NCBI RefSeq assembly: GCF_002198665.1
Contig: NZ_MWLM01000073.1
Span: 13,129-61,560 of the forward strand
DNA length: 48,432 nucleotides
Reading direction: 5' to 3'
Origin: Novosphingobium sp. B 225
GTDB taxonomy: Bacteria; Pseudomonadota; Alphaproteobacteria; Sphingomonadales; Sphingomonadaceae
Part shown: positions 8,508 through 17,396 of the stretch, piece by piece
Layout: each line of letters opens with the position of its first letter
Position numbering within the stretch: position 1 is the first letter of the stretch
The notes under the pieces: generated by a model
Seen by the model: only the letters and a program-made list of their open reading frames with translations
Databases searched by the model: none
Told to the model about the DNA's origin: nothing
Program-made: the position numbers and the translations under genes

Positions 8508-9602
8508 TCAGGCGGCGGGCTTGGCCGGAGCGGCCTCTGCCGGGGCGGCGGCGGGAGCGGCGGCAACGGCGGGCGCTTCGGGCGCACCGTCAATCTTGCC
8601 GCCGGCCTGTGCCATCACCCAGGCGTTGAACTTGTCACGCGGCAGGGCTTCGATCGCGATCGGCATATAGCCATGGCGCGCACCGCACAGTTCCGAGCAC
8701 TGGCCGTAATAGACCCCCGGCTCGTTGATGAACAGCTGGCGTTCGTTGATCTTGCCGGGGACGGCGTCGATCTTGAACCACAGCGAAGGCACGGCGAAGG
8801 CGTGGATCACGTCAGCGGCAGTCACCTGCAGGCGGATCGGTTCACCAGCCGGGACGACCAGGCGATAGTCAGCCGCCAGCTGCGGCGGTTCACCGTTGGC
8901 CACGGCCTTTTCATCGGGCAGCATGTTCGAAATCACTTCGATCCCGCCATTGTCCGGATAGCTGTAGGTCCAGAACCACTGGTTGCCGGTGGCCTTGATC
9001 GTCAGCGCTTTGGCCGGGGGCATTTCGTAGGTCTTCTTGATTAGCTTGATCGAGGGGACCGCGATCACCACCAGGATCAGGATCGGAACCGCCGTCCACA
9101 CCACTTCAAGAACAGTGTTGTGGCTGGTCTTCGAGGGAACCGGATTGGCCTTTGCGTTAAAGCGCAGGGCCACGAACACCAGCAGGGCCAGCACGAACAC
9201 CGCGATGACCACGCAGACCCACAGCAGGAAGTTGTGGAGCGGCACGGCCTGATCGCCAACCGGCGAATACTGCGTCTGGACGTCCAGACCGCCATCAACC
9301 GGCATGCCCTTGCCCGCGGTGGGCTTCATCGGAGTGTAGCCGCCCGGTGCCACCTTGAAGTGCGGATCGTTGGGATCGATCTTGGGCGCTTCGGGAGCCG
9401 GTGCAGCAGCCGCAGTCGGTGCAGCAGTGGTCGCAGCAGCCTTGGCAGCATCAGCCGCCGGAGCAGCGGCTTCGGCAGCGGGGCTGGCAGCGGCGGCAGC
9501 GGGTGCCGCGTGAAGAGCCTGCGGAGCCGCCAGCAGTGCCAGCGAGAGTCCGAGTGCCTTGATTGCGCGAGCCGCGTCGCGGGCAGTTTGGCCGAATGTC
9601 AT
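8508..9602 (-). CDS. ctaC: Cytochrome c oxidase subunit II
   Basis: The 364-aa precursor carries the CuA centre that accepts electrons from cytochrome c. A signal peptide is visible (hydrophobic stretch [15 protein letters not shown], likely cut near residue 32), then a long Ala/Pro-rich stretch, two membrane helices, and the periplasmic cupredoxin domain. The CuA ligands are in [13 protein letters not shown], with an earlier His in [11 protein letters not shown] second Ala/Pro-rich tail ends the protein ([19 protein letters not shown]), longer than in most homologues. The start at 9602 is the ATG preceding the signal peptide; the frame upstream is open but lacks similarity and crosses the promoter. 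Confidence 0.97.
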   Translation of the reverse strand: MTFGQTARDAARAIKALGLSLALLAAPQALHAAPAAAAASPAAEAAAPAADAAKAAATTAAPTAAAAPAPEAPKIDPNDPHFKVAPGGYTPMKPTAGKGMPVDGGLDVQTQYSPVGDQAVPLHNFLLWVCVVIAVFVLALLVFVALRFNAKANPVPSKTSHNTVLEVVWTAVPILILVVIAVPSIKLIKKTYEMPPAKALTIKATGNQWFWTYSYPDNGGIEVISNMLPDEKAVANGEPPQLAADYRLVVPAGEPIRLQVTAADVIHAFAVPSLWFKIDAVPGKINERQLFINEPGVYYGQCSELCGARHGYMPIAIEALPRDKFNAWVMAQAGGKIDGAPEAPAVAAAPAAAPAEAAPAKPAA

Positions 9603-9686
9603 CGTTCGAGTGCTTTCGCTTTCCTTTGCCGGCGAGAAGACACAGTGCGCCCCCTCCCGCCCCCGTGGGAGACATGTTTGGCAGGG

Positions 9687-9715
9687 CCTATACGCGCGCT
9701 TGCGGGTCACCTCAA
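9687..9715 (-). promoter_or_regulatory. Probable sigma-70-type promoter of ctaC
   Basis: On the minus strand a TTGAGG box (9715-9710) is followed after 17 bases by TATAGG (9692-9687). This is a good match to a housekeeping promoter and lies about 85 bases before the ctaC start, in the 195-base divergent gap shared with pyrE. A weaker TTGACG on the plus strand at 9735-9740 could serve pyrE but has no convincing -10 box. Confidence 0.55.
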
Positions 9716-9797
9716 GCGCCTCTAGGGGATATTTTTGACGAAGTTCAATGACGGCTGTCCATAAGCCGCCGCTAAACCATGAAAGGCACCGAATCCG

Positions 9798-10382
9798 ATG
9801 CAGGAAGAAGACGTTTTGGCCGAATTCCGCGCCAGCAAGGCGCTGCTTGAAGGCCATTTCCTGCTCTCATCGGGCCGCCACAGTGCCCATTACCTGCAAT
9901 GTGCGCGGGTTTTGATGGATCCGGCGCGTGCTTCGCGCCTCGCAATTGCACTGGCTCAGCGAATCCCCCGCGAACTGCGCAAGGACATCGCCAAAGTGGT
10001 CTCTCCGGCGATGGGCGGGGTGATCATCGGCCACGAAATGGGCCGCGCGCTGGAAGTTGAGGCGATGTTCGTCGAACGGCCCGAAGGCACCTTCGAACTG
10101 CGCCGCGGCTTTGCGCTGGAACCGGGTGACAAAGTGCTGATGGTTGAAGACGTGGTCACCACCGGCCTGTCGAGCAAGGAAGCGATCAAGGCAATCGAAG
10201 CCGCCGGGGGCGAAGTGATCGCCGCGGCCGCGCTGGTCGATCGCAGCGCCGGAACGGCTGATCTGGGCGTGCCGTTCTTCCCACTGGTGGCGATCAATTT
10301 CCCGACTTACGCCGAAACCGAGCTCCCCCCCGAACTGGCCAGCACGCCTGCGGTCAAGCCGGGGAGCCGCGCAGCATCGTGA
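9798..10382 (+). CDS. pyrE: Orotate phosphoribosyltransferase
   Basis: The 194-aa enzyme makes orotidine 5'-phosphate from orotate and PRPP in pyrimidine synthesis. The PRPP motif [18 protein letters not shown] is complete, and [18 protein letters not shown] near the N-terminus is the orotate-binding part. It is transcribed divergently from ctaC and starts a run of plus-strand genes. Its stop overlaps the pdxJ GTG start by four bases (GTGA). The ATG at 9798 is close to the start of the conserved domain. Confidence 0.96.
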   Translation: MQEEDVLAEFRASKALLEGHFLLSSGRHSAHYLQCARVLMDPARASRLAIALAQRIPRELRKDIAKVVSPAMGGVIIGHEMGRALEVEAMFVERPEGTFELRRGFALEPGDKVLMVEDVVTTGLSSKEAIKAIEAAGGEVIAAAALVDRSAGTADLGVPFFPLVAINFPTYAETELPPELASTPAVKPGSRAAS

Positions 10383-11128
10383 CCCCCGGCCGCCTTCGCC
10401 TTGGCGTGAACATCGATCACGTCGCCACGATCCGCAACGCCCGCGGCGGGGATCATCCCGATCCGGTGCGCGCGGCAGAAATCGTCGCGATGTGCGGGGG
10501 CGACGGGATCACCGCCCACTTGCGCGAGGATCGCCGCCACATCCGCGATGCCGACCTCGCCCGGATCCAGGCCGCGACCGGGCTGCCGCTCAACCTCGAA
10601 ATGGCCGCGACCGAGGAAATGCTCGAGATCGCGCTGCGGCACAAACCGCACGCCGCCTGCATCGTCCCCGAACGGCGCGAGGAACGCACGACCGAGGGCG
10701 GGCTTGACGCCGCCGGGCAGCACAACCGGCTCTACCCGATGGTCCAGCGCCTGCTTGATGCCGACATCCGCGTCAGCCTGTTCATCGCGCCTGACGTGCG
10801 CCAGATCGATGCCGCCCTGCGCCTGGGCGCGCCCGTAGTGGAACTGCACACCGGCGAATATGCTCATGCAACGGGTGAAGCACAGCTGGCTGAACTCGCC
10901 CGGCTGACCGACATGGCCGCCCTCGCCGCGCGCAACGGGATCGAACCCCACGCCGGCCACGGCCTGACCTATGACAATGTCCAGCCCGTCGCCGGAATTG
11001 CTGAACTGGCAGAACTCAACATCGGTCACTATCTGATTGGCGAGGCGGTGTTTGTTGGCCTGGAGACGGCAGTGGTGCGGATGCGCGAACTGATGGATGC
11101 GGCGCGCCGCTCGCATGGCGCTGGATAA
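10379..11128 (+). CDS. pdxJ: Pyridoxine 5'-phosphate synthase
   Basis: The 249-aa protein begins [20 protein letters not shown] and contains [16 protein letters not shown] and [10 protein letters not shown], the active-site signatures of PdxJ. It condenses 1-deoxyxylulose 5-phosphate with 3-amino-2-oxopropyl phosphate to form pyridoxine 5'-phosphate. GTG is used as start and overlaps the pyrE stop, so the two are translationally coupled. The C-terminal [23 protein letters not shown] is intact. It is followed four bases later by acpS, an arrangement seen in many proteobacteria. Confidence 0.97.
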   Translation: MTPGRLRLGVNIDHVATIRNARGGDHPDPVRAAEIVAMCGGDGITAHLREDRRHIRDADLARIQAATGLPLNLEMAATEEMLEIALRHKPHAACIVPERREERTTEGGLDAAGQHNRLYPMVQRLLDADIRVSLFIAPDVRQIDAALRLGAPVVELHTGEYAHATGEAQLAELARLTDMAALAARNGIEPHAGHGLTYDNVQPVAGIAELAELNIGHYLIGEAVFVGLETAVVRMRELMDAARRSHGAG

Positions 11129-11132
11129 GCGA

Positions 11133-11534
11133 ATGATCATCGCCATCGGCTCTGACCTCTGCAATATCGAACGCATCCAGAATTCGCTGGACCGCTTTGG
11201 TGAGCGGTTCGAGAACCGCGTCTTCACCGAAATCGAACGCGCCAAGGCGGCTCGGCGGCCCTATACCAAGGCCGGGACCCTGGCCAAACGCTTCGCCGCC
11301 AAGGAGGCTTTTTCCAAGGCGGTCGGCACCGGCTTCAAGGCCGGGGTGTTCATGAAGGACATCGGCGTGGTCAACGCCAAGAGCGGCGCGCCGACCCTGG
11401 CGCTGACCGGCGGCGCGGCGGCGCGGCTGGCGGCGATTACCCCGGCTGGCCACGAAGCCGTGGTCCACCTGACCCTGACCGACGATCACCCCTGGGCTCA
11501 GGCCTTTGTGGTGATCGAAGCCCGCACGATCTGA
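11133..11534 (+). CDS. acpS: Holo-[acyl-carrier-protein] synthase
   Basis: The 133-aa enzyme transfers 4'-phosphopantetheine from CoA to acyl carrier protein. [16 protein letters not shown] contains the Mg-binding Asp8, and [16 protein letters not shown] holds the conserved Glu and Lys residues of the second motif. The ATG at 11133 places the conserved sequence at the N-terminus and starts four bases after pdxJ; an ATG at 11115 inside pdxJ is an alternative. Length is normal for AcpS. Confidence 0.95.
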   Translation: MIIAIGSDLCNIERIQNSLDRFGERFENRVFTEIERAKAARRPYTKAGTLAKRFAAKEAFSKAVGTGFKAGVFMKDIGVVNAKSGAPTLALTGGAAARLAAITPAGHEAVVHLTLTDDHPWAQAFVVIEARTI

Positions 11535-11538
11535 AAGC

Positions 11539-12462
11539 ATGAGCCAAGCAATGAACGAGCAAACCACCCCGCCTGCCGGCAGCGCCCCCAATCCGGCCCC
11601 GGCCGGAGAAAGCGATGCGGCGCCGGGGATTGACTGGATCGCCGAAATCAAGGGTCTGGCCTGGATGCTGGCGGCAGTGCTGGCGTTTCACAGCATCATC
11701 GCCAAGCCGTTCTACATTCCGTCAATTTCGATGATGCCCAACCTGCTGGTGGGTGATCGGCTGGTCGTATCGAAATTCCCCTATGGCTGGAACTGGGCCT
11801 CGGCCAGCTTTCACGTGCTGCCGCGCGGGGATTGGCGGGTAATGGGCGGAACACCGGACTATGGCGATATCGTTATCGTCGTGCCGCGCAACCGCAACGA
11901 AGACCTGATCAAGCGCGTCGTCGCCCGCCCGGGAGACCGGATCGCGGTGCAGGGCGGCCAGATCGTGCTCAACGGCAAGCCGATCCCGCGTGAAATCGTA
12001 CCGACCGTGCAGATCCCGGCCGACGATGACCTGATGTGCGGCGATGGCGGCTTCATGACCCATTGCTATGACAGCTTCAACAGCTTCCGGGTCCGCTTGC
12101 CGAGCGGGAACGAAGTGTTTGAACTGCCGGCCTACCGTGAAACCATGCCCAATGGGGCCAGCTATATCGTGATCGACGATTTGCGCACCGAACAGGACAA
12201 TTTCGCCGAAGTGACCGTGCCCGAAGGCCATGTTTTCCTGATGGGCGACAACCGCGATCATTCTGCCGACAGCCGCGTTTCGCTGGCTGAAAGCGGCCTG
12301 GGCGGGGCGGTGCCGCTGTCTGACGTGGGCGGGCGCGCCGAATTCACCACTTTCAGCCTCAACGGCACAGAAACGTTCAACCCGTTGACCTGGTGGGGGG
12401 CCTTGCGCGAAGGCCGCGCCTGGCGCAGCCTGCGTCCGGTCCATGTTCCGGAGGGTAAGTGA
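11539..12462 (+). CDS. lepB: Signal peptidase I
   Basis: The 307-aa protein cleaves signal peptides of exported proteins at the outer face of the inner membrane. After a Pro-rich cytoplasmic head there is one membrane segment (about residues 38-55). Catalytic Ser64 lies in SISMMPNLLVGDRLVVSK and Lys125 in DLIKRVVARPGDRI. The late signature GHVFLMGDNRDHSADSR is complete. It starts four bases after acpS, and its stop overlaps the start of the next gene. Confidence 0.96.
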   Translation: MSQAMNEQTTPPAGSAPNPAPAGESDAAPGIDWIAEIKGLAWMLAAVLAFHSIIAKPFYIPSISMMPNLLVGDRLVVSKFPYGWNWASASFHVLPRGDWRVMGGTPDYGDIVIVVPRNRNEDLIKRVVARPGDRIAVQGGQIVLNGKPIPREIVPTVQIPADDDLMCGDGGFMTHCYDSFNSFRVRLPSGNEVFELPAYRETMPNGASYIVIDDLRTEQDNFAEVTVPEGHVFLMGDNRDHSADSRVSLAESGLGGAVPLSDVGGRAEFTTFSLNGTETFNPLTWWGALREGRAWRSLRPVHVPEGK

Positions 12463-13577
12463 TGGCCGATCAAGCCGCTCCTCAAGCAAGCGCCAAGCGC
12501 GCCCGCCGCCCGCGCAAGGCGGCGCCCGTACTGCTGGAAAACCAGTCCGGGCCAACCGACTTTTCCGATCCGCTGCTGCGCAAGGAAATCAAGCGTGCCG
12601 CAGTGTGGATCGGCATGGTGGTGCTGGTCGGGCTGGCGATCTATCTGGCCGAACCGCTGCTGGTGATATTTGGCGGCATGGTATTTGCCGCAATGATTGA
12701 TGGCGGCGCGCGACTGCTGGGCCGGGTGCTGCCCGTGCCGCGCGCGATCCGGGTCACGCTGGTGCTGCTGCTGGCGGTGGCCTTCTTTGTCTGGGTATCG
12801 ATGTTTGCAGGCAGCCAGATCGCCGATCAGGCCGCGGCACTGCCAGCCACGGTCGAAGCGCAGGTGATGCGCGGCGCGCAGTGGCTGCAAAGCAACGGCG
12901 TACGGATCGATGCCAAGGCCGTCGAAGGGCTGGCGGAAAAGGCTTTGGGCGGGGTCAGCCAGTTGACCAGCGCTGTCGGCGGCGTGCTGGGCGGGCTGAC
13001 CACGGCTTTCCTGGTCATGGTGCTGGGCATCTATTTCGCCGCCGAACCCCAGCTTTACCGCCGCGGCGTGGCCTGGATGCTACCCCAGGGAGAGCGTGAA
13101 CATTTCGCCGGAACCACTGCCGAAATGGGCCGCACCCTGCGCATGCTGATGTTCGGGCGGCTGATCGGCATGACCGTGGAAGGGTTCGGCACCTGGCTGA
13201 TGCTGGCCATTTATGGCGTGCCGATGGCCAGCCTGCTGGGCCTGCTGACCGGGCTGCTGGCTTTCCTGCCCAATATCGGTGCGCCGATTTCCGGGCTGCT
13301 GATGGTCCTGGTCGGATTTTCCGGCGGGGTCGACATGGGGATCTACTGCGTGATCGTCTATGTCGTGGTGCAGACGGTGGACGGCAATATCATCGTGCCG
13401 ATGATCGCCAAGAAGACCGCCGATCTGGCCCCGGCGCTGGTGCTGGGGGCGCAGCTGATCATGGGCGCGCTGTTCGGGATCATCGGGCTGATGCTGGCCG
13501 ATCCGATGGTGGCCATGATCAAGGTCGCGCTGGAACGCCAGTCGCAGCGCAACCAGCCCACGCCTGCAACGGACTGA
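12462..13577 (+). CDS. AI-2E transporter family membrane protein (PerM-like)
   Basis: The 371-aa protein has a charged, Arg/Lys-rich N-terminal 40 residues, then about seven to eight hydrophobic helices with the family layout: paired helices at the start, a soluble central part (about 120-200) and a C-terminal block with GLLAFLPNIGAPISGLLMVLVGF and GNIIVPMIAKKTADLAPALVLGAQLIMG. Family members export small molecules or ions; the substrate here is unknown. The ATG at 12462 overlaps the lepB stop by one base; a GTG one codon earlier is possible. Confidence 0.85.
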   Translation: MADQAAPQASAKRARRPRKAAPVLLENQSGPTDFSDPLLRKEIKRAAVWIGMVVLVGLAIYLAEPLLVIFGGMVFAAMIDGGARLLGRVLPVPRAIRVTLVLLLAVAFFVWVSMFAGSQIADQAAALPATVEAQVMRGAQWLQSNGVRIDAKAVEGLAEKALGGVSQLTSAVGGVLGGLTTAFLVMVLGIYFAAEPQLYRRGVAWMLPQGEREHFAGTTAEMGRTLRMLMFGRLIGMTVEGFGTWLMLAIYGVPMASLLGLLTGLLAFLPNIGAPISGLLMVLVGFSGGVDMGIYCVIVYVVVQTVDGNIIVPMIAKKTADLAPALVLGAQLIMGALFGIIGLMLADPMVAMIKVALERQSQRNQPTPATD

Positions 13578-13581
13578 AACC

Positions 13582-14691
13582 TTGGCCCGCAAATTCCTCT
13601 ACCTCGTCGCGATTCTGATCGCGCTGTTTGTCGCCGCCGGGCTGGTGTTCCAGCTCGCGCCGGACAAAGTGATGCGGCTCGCATTCGTGCCGTCAAAGCC
13701 GTTCGCCGCCCCGCTCGCCCTGCCGGCAAACCGCTATGCCGATCAGAAACTGTGGTTCGCGCGGCCTGGCCTGGCCAGCGATCCGCTGCATTGGGAGCCC
13801 AAGGGGGCCAAACCCGCCGCACCGGTCAAGGCGGCGGTGTTCTTCATCCACCCGACCAGCTACCTCGCCCGGGCAGACTGGAACGCCCCGCTGGACGACG
13901 GCGAATCGCAGGACCGGGCCAGGCTGTTCCTGCGCGGGCTGGCCAGTCCGCTGGGTAACGCGGTGCAGGTCTGGGCCCCGCGCTATCGCCAGGCTGCGTT
14001 CGGGGCGTTCTTTACCGATGGGCCGGAAGGCAAGCAGGCGCTGGACGCCGCCTATGCCGACGTGCTGGCCGCGTTCGATCAGTTCCTGGCGGAAGCCCCG
14101 GCCGATCTGCCGATCGTGCTTGCCGGGCATAGTCAGGGCGGTTTCCACCTCCGCCGCCTTTTGGCGGAACGTGTCGCGGACCAGCCGATCGCGCGCCGGA
14201 TCGCGGCGGTCTATGCGGTCGGCTGGCCGGTCTCTGCCGAACATGATCTGCCGCGCATGGGCCTGCCAGCCTGCACCGCGCCGGACCAGAGCGGCTGCGT
14301 GGCCAGCTGGTTGAGCTATGGCGAACCTTATGACGCGGCGCAGATGGCCGGGGCCATGGCGCGCTATCAGGGGCTTGACGGACAAAGCCTGAAGGGCGGG
14401 CGATTCCTGTGCTGGAACCCGCTGACCGGCACGCTTGATACCAATGCGCCCGCCAGCGCCAACCTGGGCACGCTGGTGCCGACCAGCGATCTCAAGGATG
14501 GGGAAATCAAGCCCGGTTACACCCCCGCCGGATGCCGCAAGGATGGCACGCTGTCGCTGGGCGGCACGCCCAAGATGGGGCCCTATGTCCTGCCGGGGAA
14601 CAATTACCACGTTTATGACATGCCGCTGTTCTGGGAAAATCTCCGCGCTGATTATGCGCGGCGGGTGGCGGCGTGGCAGAGCAAACATTGA
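13582..14691 (+). CDS. DUF3089 alpha/beta hydrolase
   Basis: The 369-aa protein has an N-terminal membrane segment or signal (residues 5-25) and the DUF3089 sequence pattern: FFIHPTSYL, then APRYRQAAF, then PIVLAGHSQGGFHLRRLL with nucleophile Ser184. The C-terminal YHVYDMPLFWENLRADYARRV contains a candidate catalytic acid and His. It is probably an envelope-located lipase or esterase of unknown substrate. It appears to use a TTG start, since no ATG occurs in frame before the hydrophobic segment and the gap to the previous gene is four bases. It overlaps ruvX by 19 bases. Confidence 0.8.
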   Translation: MARKFLYLVAILIALFVAAGLVFQLAPDKVMRLAFVPSKPFAAPLALPANRYADQKLWFARPGLASDPLHWEPKGAKPAAPVKAAVFFIHPTSYLARADWNAPLDDGESQDRARLFLRGLASPLGNAVQVWAPRYRQAAFGAFFTDGPEGKQALDAAYADVLAAFDQFLAEAPADLPIVLAGHSQGGFHLRRLLAERVADQPIARRIAAVYAVGWPVSAEHDLPRMGLPACTAPDQSGCVASWLSYGEPYDAAQMAGAMARYQGLDGQSLKGGRFLCWNPLTGTLDTNAPASANLGTLVPTSDLKDGEIKPGYTPAGCRKDGTLSLGGTPKMGPYVLPGNNYHVYDMPLFWENLRADYARRVAAWQSKH

Positions 14692-15173
14692 CCGGGCAGG
14701 CGCTGATCACCACCAGCGCGGCGGACCTGCGCGGGGCCTTGCCGCAAGGCGGGGCCTTGCTTGGGCTGGATCTGGGCACCCAGACAATCGGCACGGCCTT
14801 CTGCGACGCGGGCTGGCGGTTCGCCTCGCCCGGCAAGACCATGAAGCGCGGCAAATTTGGCGCAGACCGTGATACTTTGGCCGCGCTGATCCGCGAACGC
14901 GCGATCCAGGGCGTGGTGATTGGCCTGCCGCTCAACATGGACGGCAGCGAAGGCCCGCGCAGCCAGTCCAGCCGCGCCTATGCCCGCAACTTGTCCGCTG
15001 CCCTGGACCTGCCGATCCTGCTGTGGGACGAACGCTGGTCCACCGCCAGCGCCGAAAGCGCCCTGATCGCCCAGGACATGAGCCGCGCCAAACGCGCCGA
15101 ACGGATCGATTCGCACGCCGCCGCAGTGATCCTGCAGGCTGCGATCGACGCGATGGTGGGCGGGTTCGGTTAG
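14673..15173 (+). CDS. ruvX: RuvX/YqgF family Holliday junction resolvase-like nuclease
   Basis: The 166-aa protein has an RNase H-like fold signature: LLGLDLGTQTIGTAF with the first catalytic Asp, VVIGLPLNMDGSEGPRS, and DERWSTASAE, with the late IDSHAAAVILQ giving the final Asp. Homologues process 16S rRNA 5' ends and resemble junction resolvases. It begins with GTG inside the end of the DUF3089 gene; the 30-residue head before the conserved domain is longer than usual, so a later start cannot be excluded. Confidence 0.92.
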   Translation: MAEQTLTGQALITTSAADLRGALPQGGALLGLDLGTQTIGTAFCDAGWRFASPGKTMKRGKFGADRDTLAALIRERAIQGVVIGLPLNMDGSEGPRSQSSRAYARNLSAALDLPILLWDERWSTASAESALIAQDMSRAKRAERIDSHAAAVILQAAIDAMVGGFG

Positions 15174-15190
15174 GCGGCGTGCGTACGAGG

Positions 15191-15217
15191 GTCCTTCGAC
15201 AAGCTCAGGATGAGCGG
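15191..15217. repeat. Partial repeat copy (GTCCTTCGACAAGCTCAGGA)
   Basis: This short segment contains TCCTTCGACAAGCTCAGGAT followed by GAGCGG. It resembles the inner part of the element at 6590-6714 (TTCATCCTGAGC, CGAAGGGC) and is a common sphingomonad intergenic repeat. It lies between the convergent ends of ruvX and the cupin-like gene. Confidence 0.5.
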
Positions 15218-15245
15218 GAATGATACGGATTTTGCACAAGCTTCC

Positions 15246-16151
15246 CTAAACGCCCACCAGCACCGCGCGCCGTGCGCGGGCTTCGTGGCCGACCATGCGG
15301 CTGCCCGAACCCTCCGCCTCGCGCCACAATTCGTCTCGACACGCCTCGTTCAGTTCGCGCCCCGCCAGCGCATCCCAGCAGGCCAGCCGCATCCGGTCGC
15401 TCGGGTGGCGGCGGGCAAAGCGGTGCGCCAGGTCCAGCGCTTCGCGGCTGCCCAGGCCAACCGCGATCTTGATGAAGGCCTCGCTTGGCCCCGGCGAAAC
15501 AATCGCCCCGATCTCGCGCTTGTCGAGATCGACCCGGTACTGATCGAGCCAGGTCTGTGCCGGGCTGGTGTGCATCACGTTGATCGAGACCGAGAGCGAA
15601 TCCGCGGGCAACTGGGCATGGACATCCAGATGCGCGCGGTAGAGCTGAAGCTTGCCCTCCTCCAGCCGTGACCGTTCGACGAAGCGCAGCGAGGGTAGCG
15701 CCTCGCCCCGGTATCCGGCCACTTCGCTGTAATCGAACTCGTAATAGTCGCTCCAGTACCCCGGCCCGAAATAGCCGAGCGTCAGGAAAGTGAAATTGTG
15801 ATCGTGCGGCAGGCCATAGACAAAGCTGGTTCCGCCCGAAGCGCGCAGCATGTGTTCGTCGGCACTGGGCCACATCGCCGCGCGGACGAAGAAGTCCCCT
15901 TTGGGTGACGCCAGGATCATCACCTGCGGGCCATAGGCGGTCTCCTGCGCCTCATCGCGGTGGCGCTGGGCCAGTTCCTCGATCAGCAGGTCGCCCAGAA
16001 AGTCACGGTTGTTGCCCAGCCTCCGCAGCCACCTGGCGGCATTGTCGAGGCTGCCCTCATCATCGGGATTGAACCCCCGGTCGCTGATCCCGGCGACCAT
16101 TTCGGGGAGCGAGGTGGCGGCACTATCGGCCAGATCGATCACGCGGGGCAT
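15246..16151 (-). CDS. Unrecognised protein with cupin-like His/Glu motif (peptide cluster gene 3)
   Basis: The 301-aa soluble protein has no signal peptide or membrane segment. I do not recognise a named family. Residues 111-142 read like cupin motif 1: LPHDHNFTFLTLGYFGPGY with His116, His118 and then Glu138. Residues 170-192 resemble motif 2: YRAHLDVHAQLPADSLSVSI with His174 and His178 and a following Asn. This would fit a mononuclear iron or other metal site, as in cupin oxygenases. The last 80 residues are helical and rich in Arg, Ala and Leu (ALDLAHRFARRHPSDRMRLA), like a HEAT-type repeat. It overlaps the preceding gene by 13 bases, so the two are coupled and probably work together with the 48-aa peptide. 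Confidence 0.7.
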   Translation of the reverse strand: MPRVIDLADSAATSLPEMVAGISDRGFNPDDEGSLDNAARWLRRLGNNRDFLGDLLIEELAQRHRDEAQETAYGPQVMILASPKGDFFVRAAMWPSADEHMLRASGGTSFVYGLPHDHNFTFLTLGYFGPGYWSDYYEFDYSEVAGYRGEALPSLRFVERSRLEEGKLQLYRAHLDVHAQLPADSLSVSINVMHTSPAQTWLDQYRVDLDKREIGAIVSPGPSEAFIKIAVGLGSREALDLAHRFARRHPSDRMRLACWDALAGRELNEACRDELWREAEGSGSRMVGHEARARRAVLVGV

Positions 16152-17116
16152 GGTTCTACTCCGGCAAGCACAGGATACTGTTCGAGCAATTGCGCCCTGA
16201 GCGCACCGGCCGGGGCGGACAGGGGATCCTGCGCATTGCGGGCAATCTGGCCCAGCGCCCGAAACCCTTCGGCACTGTCAAGCGCAAGGCATTCGCGCAG
16301 CACCTGCCAGCGCATTGCCGCGCTGCCCTGTTCTTCGGCCATAGCGGCGAGCAGCGGGGCGGCATCGCTGCGGCCCATCCGGCCCAGCAGCGAGGCAGTC
16401 AGTTCCAGCTTGCTGTCGCGCGCGCTGGCCGCCGCCTGGTGCGCCAGCGCGCCATCGGCCAGCATGAATTCGCGCAGCACCCCCCCGCTGGCGGGGCGTC
16501 GCTGGAGTTTGAGCGAGACCAGGCTGCCCTCGACCCGGCAGAGCCACTGCGTCTCGCTCGCCCCATCACGGTGGACCACGGTGCCGGGCTGCATCACGCG
16601 GACCGACCGCACCAATTCCGCCCCGCCCGGCCGTTCGCGCACCAGCCGCGCACACTGCGCCTCGCCTGCGCCGCTCAGCACGTGTTCAACCGTCTGGGTG
16701 GGCGAGAAGGTCACCGAAACCGGTTCAGGCCGCCGCGCCAGCGCTGTCCCGTCGATCGCCTGCAGGGCAATCGTCGCGGTTCCGCGCCGCAGCAGCATCA
16801 GCGAGGAAATCAGTTCATCGGTAAAGTGGCGCAGCAGTACCAGCGCGAAGGGATTGTGTTCCAGTTCGCCCAGCAGCAGCGCGACCAGTCCATCGGCCAG
16901 CTGCCGCGCGGCACCGTCCCGCGGATCGAACAGCGCGGACAGGGCCGGCAAGTCCTCCAGCTCCGCGCCTTCGCCATAACGCGCCAGATCGGCATCGACT
17001 GTTGCCACGGCAGCGGTCTGCCGCCAGCGCTCCAGCGTCTCGCCAAGCCGGGCCTGGGCTTGGCGCTGCGGAGCAGGATCGCTCCGCAGCGCCGCAAGTT
17101 CCGGGCGGATCAGCAT
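16139..17116 (-). CDS. Unrecognised protein with HEAT-like C-terminus (peptide cluster gene 2)
   Basis: The 325-aa soluble protein has three parts: a helical N-terminal part (1-135) with HNPFALVLLRHFTDELISSL, a beta-rich middle (140-235) with GTVVHRDGASETQWLCRVEG and SLVSLKLQRR, and a helical C-terminus (245-315) with AAPLLAAMAEEQGSAAMRWQ resembling HEAT repeats. The middle part could be a degenerate relative of the cupin-like domain in the next gene, but no metal-binding set is evident. It starts 14 bases after the 48-aa peptide gene and overlaps the next gene by 13 bases. The function is unknown; a scaffold or partner role for the cupin-like protein is a guess. Confidence 0.65.
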   Translation of the reverse strand: MLIRPELAALRSDPAPQRQAQARLGETLERWRQTAAVATVDADLARYGEGAELEDLPALSALFDPRDGAARQLADGLVALLLGELEHNPFALVLLRHFTDELISSLMLLRRGTATIALQAIDGTALARRPEPVSVTFSPTQTVEHVLSGAGEAQCARLVRERPGGAELVRSVRVMQPGTVVHRDGASETQWLCRVEGSLVSLKLQRRPASGGVLREFMLADGALAHQAAASARDSKLELTASLLGRMGRSDAAPLLAAMAEEQGSAAMRWQVLRECLALDSAEGFRALGQIARNAQDPLSAPAGALRAQLLEQYPVLAGVEPCPA

Positions 17117-17130
17117 CCGGAACGGCCCGC

Positions 17131-17277
17131 TTAACGCAGCGCTTCGTAAAGGAACGCCATCACGATGATGATGGTGTCATCCGAAACGGCCTGGACCTGG
17201 TGGGCCAGGCTGCCGAACACGCCCGTCAGGGTATCGAGTTCGGGCAGGGCGGCGATATCGATCTTTGGCAGGTTCAT
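17131..17277 (-). CDS. 48-aa peptide, first gene of an unrecognised three-gene unit
   Basis: This short frame begins MNLPKIDIAALPELDTLTGV and ends with DDTIIIVMAFLYEALR. It has an amphipathic acidic head with three Leu-Pro/Ile-Asp steps, a central VFGSLAHQVQAVS, and a hydrophobic Ile/Val/Met/Phe-rich tail ending in a charged EALR. There are no Cys residues and few Ser or Thr. An SD-like GGGGA lies about ten bases before the ATG. It is placed directly before the two larger genes and after the divergent promoter gap of the thioesterase gene. A precursor peptide modified by the downstream proteins, or a small structural subunit, would both fit; neither is shown. Confidence 0.6.
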   Translation of the reverse strand: MNLPKIDIAALPELDTLTGVFGSLAHQVQAVSDDTIIIVMAFLYEALR

Positions 17278-17396
17278 GACTGGTCATCCCCATTGGCGCG
17301 GGGCACGCTTGCCCCGCCCGGGCATGTTCGCGCGAGGCGCGGCCGGGTTGAAATTAAAAGATTGTAATCGCCCCCGCAGCGCAGCAGAGAGGCCGC

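Noticed and set aside
6793..8670. Long open frame of about 625 codons on the plus strand opposite ctaD
   Set aside because: It is the antisense shadow of a certain gene in GC-rich DNA, rich in Arg, His, Gln and Asp, without any domain. Similar long antisense frames lie opposite thrC (430-1878) and purA (26166-27995).
9603..9857. 85-codon N-terminal extension of ctaC
   Set aside because: It crosses the likely promoter and the divergent pyrE start, and the signal peptide begins at 9602.
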